A stretch of DNA of 64,000 bases, taken from the NCBI GenBank assembly GCA_018417955.1, contig JACTVC010000001.1:1240001-1304000 (forward strand), in the 5' to 3' direction. The number at the start of each line of letters is the position of its first letter. Position 1 is the first letter of the stretch. The notes under the pieces were generated by a model. The model was not told the DNA's origin and ran no database searches. It worked only from the letters and a program-made list of their open reading frames with translations. A program made the translations under genes and the position numbers. Source of the stretch: Laccaria trichodermophora. Lineage: Eukaryota; Basidiomycota; Agaricomycetes; Agaricales; Hydnangiaceae. Shown one piece after another: positions 56,805-64,000 of this stretch.

Positions 56805-57348
56805 TGTCGTTGGAGAGGCAAGCGGTTTACGTAAACCGATCTCCATAGATTCCACCTTCCTCTGGACACCAGCCGAGTCATTTTTACAGGCCTCGAGCCA
56901 AGCCTAGAATCATGGAGCCTACAGAAGAGGGGATTTCACATTTAAGATGGCCGAGCTTCTAGTCGACGTTTCATGTGCTTGAAACCTCATCCGCTGTAGG
57001 AGAAAGATGGTGTCACTCGTGATGTTAAGAGATCCATTCGCTCTATGGGTCGAGTGACGCGGATGGTTGGAAACTTCTACACCAAGGCACTTCGGAGGCG
57101 CAGCAGGGTGCAATGGTGCAGAAAAGATGCGAATTTAGCCAAGCGACGATGTGGACCGCATGGTCTCTAATGGCACCTGTGTTTTAGCTGGGTGGTGGAG
57201 TTCACAGCGAAAGAAGATCGTTGTCTACCGTCAGCTCGATGGGTGCGATTGGAGCTGGTCCTTTAAGATTATATTGCACTGTCGACCCGACTCTATCGTG
57301 CGGTCGTCGCATTGTCGCACCTTTCAGTAACGTTACTTCATGGATAAT
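56805..57348. other. Intergenic region, nothing recognised
   Basis: Between the RPR2-like gene and the nested foldback elements. No conserved frame was recognised. Confidence 0.3.
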
Positions 57349-57350
57349 TA

Positions 57351-58617
57351 CAGCCGTTTGCATACTATGTTTGTTCATGATATTGAAACTCGTCGGGATA
57401 TTGAAACTGCGGATTACCTTGACCTCCACTTGCCTTAGAATCTTGAAATTTTCACAGAAGATGTATTTATGCATGATATTCATTGTCTCAAAATTTCAGA
57501 GAGACATTCAAAGATTTGTGTTCTGGAGACACTACTTTGTGTTTTTCATTACACCAAACAAACAAAAGTATGGAATGTTCTCTCAGATCCCGCTAGATCG
57601 GCTGGACCGTTAATTCTAAAACTTTCCAATGACATTTAAATGATATGTAATAGTTTAAATTCAAATTTCTAGAGTGATAGATGAAGTGCCATTGGGAGGA
57701 AGGGCAAAATACCAAATGTTGCTTGCAAAAGCGTGACAAAAGCGTGACATTTGCCTGCCAAACTGTCATCACCTCTCAGCCAAAATCATGGTGAGCTAAC
57801 GTGACAACAGTTTCAATATCCTGATATTTTTGAACCCTGAGCACCGGAACGCCTCCGACAGCGAACACAACACATCTACAGTAAAAAAAAGTAGATATTC
57901 GTGTAGAAAACAAAAAAGTACAATGAATTGTCAAAAAGTCAAAAGGAGTTGACAAAGTGCTGAGCCAAAAATCGTGCAACACTGAAAAAGTTTCAATATC
58001 ATGAACAAACATAGTAATTCCGTGAACACCGAGATTTTATTTTCCAGCGTGACGTGACATCTCACCTAAGCATCGACGTACTCTTCACCGTCCTCAATGG
58101 TGTACTGCTGGTGTATTGTGCCATATCAGCCTCCCACATTGTTCGAAGCTCCTCATCGCGCTCGGCAGCAGCTTGTTGGATGTGTTCCCAAGTAAGGCCA
58201 TACCAAATGAGCAAGCGCAAGCGATATGCGGCAATGGACACTGCGACACTGGATCTCATTGAGATAGAAGACGGGATTTGCTTCAGTGGGACCCCGACAT
58301 CTCCATCGTTCGCGTTTGAGGGCTACAAGTACTCCCAGTCCGTTTACTGAATTAATTGTTGACTTAGACATGTGCGCAGCAACTGAACATGACTTTAGAT
58401 ATGAGCTGTAGAGAATCTTCCCTATCACAGATTTTTCAATACCTATTTCAAGGCTTCTGTGAGATACCAAGAAACCATGTGCAATTTGAGGTTGTCTGAC
58501 AGTACGGGGGTCATTGTGTATGGTATGTTGCCTCTGACAAAAATCCTTTTAGGTAATTATGTCACGTCACACCAGGAAAATAAAATCGGCGTGTTCACGG
58601 AATTATGCAAACGGCTG
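57351..58617. mobile_element. Outer TA-flanked foldback element, interrupted by a second insertion
   Basis: The left arm 57351-57390 (starting cagccgtttgcatac, ending gatattgaaact) matches the reverse complement of the right arm exactly. The right arm is split: 57989-58016 and 58606-58617. Removing 58017-58605 rejoins it. Both ends are flanked by TA. The interior (57391-57988) encodes nothing recognisable. It is a MITE-like, probably Tc1/mariner-type non-autonomous element. Confidence 0.85.
58017..58603. mobile_element. 587-bp inner MITE inserted in the outer foldback
   Basis: Terminal inverted repeats of about 44 bp: attccgtgaacacc...gatttta...gtgacgtgacat at 58017, and the reverse complement ending gtgttcacggaat at 58603. 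A TA duplication is present at 58015-58016 and 58604-58605. The TA duplication restores the arm of the outer element when one copy is removed, proving the order of insertion. Nothing is coded inside; the TA target suggests a Tc1/mariner-like transposase supplied elsewhere. Confidence 0.9.
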
Positions 58618-58619
58618 TA

Positions 58620-59563
58620 GTCGATTCAATGTGTAATTATTCTGATTGAGAGAACCGGGTGGATGTTCATCATGACTAGGCGACAAATTGCGTTGCTCTG
58701 CGTCGACAGTAAATCTACGCAGTATCAACGCACTGTCTACTGTCAACGGGAGGTAGAATATGGAAATTGCTTGTGTACGAGCGTGGTGCGTGCGTAGTGA
58801 CACGTCGGACGTAGGGAAGACGGAAGGAAATTGCCAAGGACTGAGTGGGCCGTCCATATCGAGTACATAGCTCTGAGCTTCGGTAAAAGATAACGACCAG
58901 ACAGCCACACGGCTACGCGTAACGGATTAGTCGATTGCTGTATGAGAGGCTTGTTTGCGGCCACTAGCGAAGAGGCGAAGCTGATCCACGAAATTGGTAC
59001 CGGAAGTATATCCTTTGCGAGCAGGTGCATGAAGGGAGTTGTTTGGGTCATGGTGGCGAAAAAAAAAAAGACGGTGCGGTCACCGGCTGGTGATTGCACT
59101 GCTTTTGTGGAACCAGAACCTAAGTAAAGAAGGAGGTCGTCCATCAGTCGAGGGAAGAATCGAATAGATACAAGGTGATAAAGAAACTCGTAAACATAGA
59201 AGGAAAAGAGAGAGGTGCGGACAAACACAAATTAATGAGTAACACAAGAGTGATGGGGTTGCGGGCGGGTACCCGAGTGGGAGTTCGCAGATGGTGTCAG
59301 AGAAACAGAATTCGAAGCCAGAAAGGTTTGCTGAGGTTCCGATCGTCGTACACAGTAGAAGTCTGCGGTTTGCAGCCTTGTACCAAAGCGGCGCTCGTAA
59401 ATGAAGTCACGGAGACTGAGACTGGCAAGGAATTATCAGTATATAAAACTAACGGAGGCATGGCAAAGCGGGAGGCAGGGCGAGCAAGTTTGGTGGCGGC
59501 ACATAAAGTTACGACAACGCAAGGTAGAATTGAAGCAAAGCCAATGGAAGGAGGAACTTTAAT
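58620..59563. other. Intergenic region, nothing recognised
   Basis: No conserved coding frame. A poly-A-like run occurs at about 59060. The left insertion border of the tyrosine-recombinase element is at 59564. Confidence 0.3.
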
Positions 59564-59797
59564 CGAGTTTAAAAATATTTTTACTATAGTCTAATCGGGG
59601 CGCACGGGTGCCTGGGGACGAAATATTCTCCTCTCCCCGAGATACTCCTAGTCTCGGAGACTAGCGATTTCCAGTGCGGGCGAGCCGTATACTTGAGACT
59701 CACCCACGGGGGGAGCCACCTCAAGTTGTAAGACAACTCCCTCGTCTTACCTCCACTCGAGCTTGCTATCGGTTAGCTCTCGTTTGCGCGTTTACCT
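59564..59797 (+). repeat. Direct repeat A1 of the recombinase element
   Basis: A 234-bp copy of the repeat at 62544-62777, starting tcgagtttaaaaatat and ending cgcgtttacc. It contains a GC-rich fold-back stretch and would supply the promoter for the gag-like gene, which starts 54 bp further on. Confidence 0.9.
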
Positions 59798-59851
59798 TTC
59801 AACCTACGGCTGCATCAGATCTTTTCAACATCTTCAATCACTACACTTTCT

Positions 59852-61145
59852 ATGTCTACGAGCAATGAAGCTGTCATTACTCCTAATTCTGGTTCTGCTG
59901 CTGAGACAAATTCCACACGACAATCCAATGCTCAAGTTGGAGAACGAGACTCAAATCCATCAACAGTCAATCCAAATCAAGGTCAAGAACCCATTGTTGA
60001 CAACGACAGGTCCGGCGCTACAGGAGACGAAGAGTTTGTTGCCGGTACATCTGGGAATTTCCCGATTGCCAATGCTGCTCTCGCCTCTTGCAATGCTATC
60101 CTCGAGGGCTATCGTTCGTCTCGGATCTCCAAAGGGATTGCGCTGTGCAGGATTTACACGACTTTATTGGAAGCAGTCCCTGATGATGCTGAGTCAACTT
60201 CAGCAACAGTTGAAGAGGCATTCAGCCGTTTTCTCACCATCATTGAGAATCATCAAGGACACCTCGCAGAAGCGGAACGCCGTGGACGTCGTCGACGTTC
60301 AGAAAGTCCCCAACCTATTCCAGAAGCAAATCCCGACGATGAAGACCTCGGCGACATCCCATCTCCTAAACGAGCGAAACCCGATGACTCAAAATTCCCC
60401 TGGACAATTTCGGACTTCATTCATGGCGCTACACTCTCCGTCACTCTCTAAATCCCTCGAGTTACTCAAACTCTATGCTATTGATCCAAAAGGAACCAAA
60501 CGATCCCTCATCAATTCTCCCAGCTGTCCTGAGTTTCCAGATTCGGAATGGACCAATGTTCTTGCAGGACGTGCTATCAACCTTGACACTGTCCTCACTG
60601 GATATTACTCAACATCCAATAATGACGAACGAGTTGAGGAAATCGGGGACTTTGAAATTCACTTCGGAACAGTCAATCCAACAAAAATTGTATCTACTGC
60701 GGGAGAGTGGAGCATCACTTGGAATCGGTCGTCACGAGCTATATGCGCCGCTTTCCCACACAGAGCTGGCGAGCTTGCACAATATGCTGAGTACATCATT
60801 GGGCTATTCGCCGCAACTGATGTACACTTTCATGATCGTGTTATCCTTTTTGACAAGGCTGTTCGGTGACGTGTTGGTGCTCGTCAAGACTTGGAGCTCA
60901 CTGACTTCAACAAGTTCTTTGACCTTAGATCGACCCACATGGATTCGATTGGTGCTGCTGTCGTCCAACGTGCATCCGCTGCTACCCCAGGCAAACCCTC
61001 AGCGACTTCGCGCAAAAGGCTATCTGAACCTTGCAACCGCTGGAATGAAGGGTTGTGCACGCTTGAGAGTACTCAGTGTCGCCGGCTTCATGTTTGCAGC
61101 AAGTGCCTTTCATCTGGGCACAAGAATAATGACTGTCCAAAGTGA
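59852..61145 (+). pseudogene. Gag-like protein with C3H and CCHC zinc motifs (broken)
   Basis: The frame runs from the ATG at 59852 to about 60440 (disordered, acidic/basic, SPKRAK-type sites). Homology then continues in the next frame from about 60430 (LELLKLYAIDP, PEFPDSEW, FPHRAGELAQYAEYIIGLF, FHDRVILFDKAVR). A TGA at 60867-60869 interrupts it, and it continues to 61145. The end carries a C-x7-C-x6-C-x3-H zinc finger and a CSKCLSSGHKNNDC knuckle. So there is one frameshift and one nonsense codon relative to the family, in which this protein precedes a reverse transcriptase and recombinase. It is probably an RNA- or DNA-binding capsid-like protein; this copy is likely inactive. Confidence 0.75.
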
Positions 61146-61235
61146 AGCTCTTTCATGCCCATTGTATGCTGATTGGCCTTTTTGCCACCTCACTATTGTT
61201 CAACCCCCTCGATTGATGCTGGGGGTAGCCAAAAA

Positions 61236-62243
61236 ATGATTAGCATCTCACGTGGCTCTCGCCAACCACAGAGAGAGCCATGGTCACTAGACCGCCTTAC
61301 GCACGAACGGTCTATTGCACTCGGATTATCAATTGACAATTCTTCTCACCTCACATACACGTCCGCATTAAACTCATATCTCACCTTTTGCAAAATCCAC
61401 GATTTTCCCATTGAACCAACTCAACAAACACTTAGTTTCTTTGTTGTTTACATGTCTGCCCACATCAAACCCGACTCTGTCAACTCGTATCTCTCAGGAA
61501 TTAGCAATCAGCTAGAAGTATATTTCCCTGACATCCGAAAAAATCGCAACAGCATCCTCGTATCACGCACTTTGGCTGGCTGTCGTCAACGTTTTGGGAC
61601 AACAATATGGCGCAAGCGACCCTTATCAACAGATGACCTTATCACTGTTCTGTCTCAACTGCAATCAACTCCCCACCACGACGAAAAATTGTTTCTCGCT
61701 ATTCTATTCACAGGTTTCCATGGGCTTTTCCGCCTGGGCGAGCTCACTTTTCCTGACAGAGTGGCCTCTCGTGACTATCGTAAAATCATGCTACGTCACA
61801 CTGTTGACATTACTCAAACCACCTACTCATTGTTGCTGCCTGGCCATAAGGCCGACCGCTTCTTTGAAGGTAACATTGTCATTATTCAGAAGACAAATCT
61901 TCCCACAAACCCTCACAACATCTTCACAACTTACATCTCCTCTCGCGATACACTCCACCCCTTCAAACCAGAACTTTGGTTACGTATGTCTGGCACTGTG
62001 CCGACACGTTCCTGGTTCATATGCAAATTGCGCCGCTTCTTCCCATCAGATATTGCAGGCCAATCCATGCGAGCCGGCGGAGCCACTTCCCTCGCCGAAG
62101 CTGGTGTACCACCTCACATCATTCAAGCCACTGGGCGTCAGTGGGCATCAAACACCTTCCATATATACATACAGAAGAATCCCATTCTTCTACATGCAAT
62201 GCTGTTTGGTCATCCTGCTCACCAACAAGCTACTGGACATTAA
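61236..62243 (+). CDS. Tyrosine recombinase (DNA breaking-rejoining enzyme)
   Basis: 335 residues from the ATG at 61236; no in-frame ATG lies further upstream in this open frame. The N-terminal SAM-like core-binding domain contains LTYTSALNSYLTFC and VVYMSAHI. The catalytic domain has Arg in GLFRLGELTF, the second Arg in GQSMRAGGAT, a Trp in RQWASNTF and the nucleophile Tyr in FHIYIQKNP near the C-terminus. The usual His of the HxxR box is replaced by Gln (QSMR). Such enzymes catalyse cut-and-join integration through a covalent 3'-phosphotyrosine. The frame is intact, so this element could mobilise itself or related copies. Confidence 0.88.
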   Translation: MISISRGSRQPQREPWSLDRLTHERSIALGLSIDNSSHLTYTSALNSYLTFCKIHDFPIEPTQQTLSFFVVYMSAHIKPDSVNSYLSGISNQLEVYFPDIRKNRNSILVSRTLAGCRQRFGTTIWRKRPLSTDDLITVLSQLQSTPHHDEKLFLAILFTGFHGLFRLGELTFPDRVASRDYRKIMLRHTVDITQTTYSLLLPGHKADRFFEGNIVIIQKTNLPTNPHNIFTTYISSRDTLHPFKPELWLRMSGTVPTRSWFICKLRRFFPSDIAGQSMRAGGATSLAEAGVPPHIIQATGRQWASNTFHIYIQKNPILLHAMLFGHPAHQQATGH

Positions 62244-62412
62244 CTTCCTTTCCCATTTTCTGGTATCTCACAACATCCTTCCGTTCTACTCCACTCAACT
62301 TTTCTTTTCCCCACAGACATTTTCTTTTCTTTCCCCACAGACATTTTCTTATTCCCACAAACAGACAATTCCCCTCCCTCCTCTTCCCCTTTTCTACATA
62401 TTATAGGTATTA

Positions 62413-62448
62413 TAGGACAACGCTACCATCAATGGACATTTTTCTTGC
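62413..62448 (+). repeat. Repeat B1 of the recombinase element
   Basis: 36-nt unit starting taggacaacgctacc and ending tttttcttgc, identical to 62812-62847. It directly follows the recombinase 3' region. Confidence 0.9.
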
Positions 62449-62536
62449 GAGTTTCTCCAGGCGCACAGCGCCTGGGGGACTCTGCGTACACCTATTTATG
62501 CCTTTACTTAAGATTTCAAACCTTTGAACCCTCCCA

Positions 62537-62578
62537 CGATTAGTCGAGTTTAAAAATATTTTTACTATAGTCTAATCG
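62537..62578. promoter_or_regulatory. Symmetrical 42-bp site, candidate recombinase crossover site
   Basis: Seven-bp arms CGATTAG (62537-62543) and CTAATCG (62572-62578) flank two 8-nt arms and a 12-bp central palindrome AAAAATATTTTT (62552-62563). It straddles the left border of repeat A2. At the left end of the element only the inner half is present, with host DNA replacing the left arm, as expected if exchange occurs here. Role inferred from symmetry and position. Confidence 0.5.
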
Positions 62579-62777
62579 GGGCGCACGGGTGCCTGGGGAC
62601 GAAATATTCTCCTCTCCCCGAGATACTCCTAGTCTCGGAGACTAGCGATTTCCAGTGCGGGCGAGCCGTATACTTGAGACTCACCCACGGGGGGAGCCAC
62701 CTCAAGTTGTAAGACAACTCCCTCGTCTTACCTCCACTCGAGCTTGCTATCGGTTAGCTCTCGTTTGCGCGTTTACC
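62544..62777 (+). repeat. Direct repeat A2 of the recombinase element
   Basis: Identical by inspection to 59564-59797 over 234 bp. It lies between the two B repeats. Confidence 0.9.
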
Positions 62778-62811
62778 CACCCTCCTGCACCCTCTTTTGT
62801 TATGTATTGAT

Positions 62812-62847
62812 TAGGACAACGCTACCATCAATGGACATTTTTCTTGC
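62812..62847 (+). repeat. Repeat B2, right end of the recombinase element
   Basis: 36-nt copy of B1. Similarity stops at cttgc, giving the right border of the element. Confidence 0.85.
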
Positions 62848-63574
62848 AATAACTCAGCAGAGCTGTTTGGCCTTGTTTTGCAAGAGCTTTAGAGTATACA
62901 AACACGCATTCGCGTCTCTTCGCGTCCGAAGTTGGTCCGAAGATTCTCCACAATTTCATACTACTTATCTCCATTCCCGCATCCCTTCAATTTTTCAGCT
63001 CGTCACTACTCTATCTATATCAAATGCATGGTTACGAGGATCACCCAGACCACAATCGATAAGGTGTTGAAAGGTGGGGGAGTGCATTGACAGGAATCAC
63101 AGGATGGAGGTGCGCGGTCCTAATTGAGTGACTTGGGCGTGACAACCATTCCAAATTCCAATCACCGAAACAATCGACTTAGACGACCGGTAACTTGTAA
63201 GCCTCCGTCAGCTTCCAGACACGTCCGGACTCCGTATTACAACTGGACAAGATTTGAAATTCGAGGGCCCGAAGTGTAGGGTTGTGGTAGAATTTAGCCG
63301 AAGGTCAATTTAATTCAACTCCCGGACACTGAGTATTTAATTACAAGGGCTATCTTGGCCTTGGGATGTGAGAGGATGTGAGGGGCCCCGGGATTGCCGA
63401 CACACTCGCTACCATCTGACCTTGTCGCACTTACGGTGCCTGTGTGGGCCCTTGTTGAACGTTGAGCTTGAACGTCAAATTTCTGACCTGAATTGACCCT
63501 TCCCCAGCTTTTAACACCTCGATGAAACCTTTTCCTTCGTAGTATCTATTCCCAACTTCTTCATCACTCAGGCT
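62848..63574. other. Intergenic region, nothing recognised
   Basis: Host DNA right of the element and upstream of the DUF6534-type gene. Nothing recognised. Confidence 0.3.
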
Positions 63575-64000
63575 ATGAGCGCAGCATCCAACGCAGCACT
63601 TGGTTCTACGTTATTCGGGGGAATGATTGCAAGCGCGTTCGTGACTTTTTTTTGGCCTCATCCTCGCTAACAATTTGCTCTTCCACAGGATGTACGGCGT
63701 GTTGATATGCCAGACGGCGTGGTACTACAGAGCCTTTCCTAAGGACCCGACATATCTGAAAATATTCGTGAGTTCTTTCAGCAATTGTTCTATCTCTCCT
63801 GATTCTGTCATTCGTAGATTGGGATTTTATATGTCGTACGAGTGGTTTCACTTTGATCAAACGTCAAGCTGAACGATTCACAACGTAGTCAGAAACTATC
63901 GGCCTTGTACTTGATTATAGGGTGCTATGGTACTATTTCATTCAGCGGGGAATCGGCATCGACTATATGACCTTGATCAGTTGCAATTACTGGTCCGTTA
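63575..64000 (+). CDS. DUF6534-type membrane protein, partial (runs off the window)
   Basis: Exons 63575-63636 and 63689-63767 are clear (GT...AG intron, in-frame junction). They encode ALGSTLFGGMIASAMYGVLICQ and TAWYYRAFPKDPTYLKIF, a first TM and loop typical of an agaricomycete family with seven or so helices. A third segment near 63818 would read IGILYVVR, and a later one (about 63921-64000) reads VLWYYFIQRG and ends CNYWSV, the usual family continuation. The junctions between them could not be fixed and a stop appears in the simple model. So this is either a gene with an unrecognised intron or a decayed copy. The function is unknown. Confidence 0.5.

Larger units (their letters stand above)
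59564..62847 (+). mobile_element. Tyrosine-recombinase (DIRS/Ngaro-like) element with split direct repeats, lacking reverse transcriptase
   Basis: Repeat A occurs at 59564-59797 and 62544-62777 (234 bp, apparently identical). Repeat B occurs at 62413-62448 and 62812-62847 (36 bp, identical). The order A1 - genes - B1 - A2 - B2 is the split-direct-repeat plan of PAT/Ngaro-type retroelements. The interior encodes a Gag-like protein with a CCHC knuckle, broken, and an intact tyrosine recombinase. Only 90 bp separate the two, so there is no reverse transcriptase/RNase H. No target duplication is visible, as expected for recombinase-mediated integration. Identical A repeats imply a recent insertion. 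Confidence 0.85.

Noticed and set aside
58743..59228. 161-residue minus-strand frame
   Set aside because: Lies in gene-free DNA between mobile elements; low-complexity runs and no conserved motif.
59175..59594. 139-residue plus-strand frame ending in the A1 repeat
   Set aside because: Its end is made of element sequence and the rest shows no conservation; chance frame.
60475..61239. 254-residue frame overlapping the Gag-like gene
   Set aside because: Out of frame with the conserved Gag blocks; the zinc motifs read only in the other frame.

Overview
This window looks like the nuclear genome of an agaricomycete (mushroom-forming basidiomycete). Genes are dense and carry many short introns of about 45-65 bp with GT...AG ends. 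The window holds families typical of that class: TPR-CHAT, DUF6535, DUF6534, F-box/LRR-like tandem families and a Gag-plus-tyrosine-recombinase element. No tRNA, rRNA or CRISPR was seen. I built the exon models by hand from splice signals, reading frame and protein-family conservation. All complete multi-exon models close in frame.

Layout. 0-9.1 kb: a foldback repeat, a large TPR-CHAT gene (minus), a 14-exon SPO11 gene (plus) and a Ser-rich single-pass membrane protein (minus). 9.7-13.6 kb: an F-box gene and a gene-poor stretch with palindrome-rich DNA and relic coding pieces. 13.6-22 kb: a housekeeping block of CDC6, an unknown repeat-containing protein, a TAPT1/Emp65-type membrane protein and TSR2. 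22.2-33.8 kb: a duplication arena, in which two seven-TM paralogs in opposite orientation bracket three tandem F-box units (one a pseudogene) and an O-fucosyltransferase-like gene whose 3' end is copied into the units. 33.9-45.2 kb: a mitochondrial transcription factor B/MTF1-like protein, a ZCCHC9-like zinc-knuckle protein, a TIR element, phosphatidylserine synthase, a 14-exon Zn2Cys6 transcription factor with a 6-nt exon, and a Mg-chelatase-like protein. 46.2-56.8 kb: a large single-pass membrane protein, the GARP subunit VPS53 (18 exons), a DUF6535 membrane protein and an RPR2-type RNase P subunit. 57.3-64 kb: nested TA-flanked foldback elements, a roughly 3.3-kb tyrosine-recombinase element with split direct repeats and no reverse transcriptase, and the start of a DUF6534-type membrane protein.

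Most genes serve unrelated core functions: replication licensing, meiotic recombination, ribosome and tRNA maturation, lipid synthesis, vesicle tethering and mitochondrial transcription. The accessory parts are the F-box/7TM/fucosyltransferase cluster and the mobile elements. The best candidate for something poorly described is the tyrosine-recombinase element at 59.56-62.85 kb.
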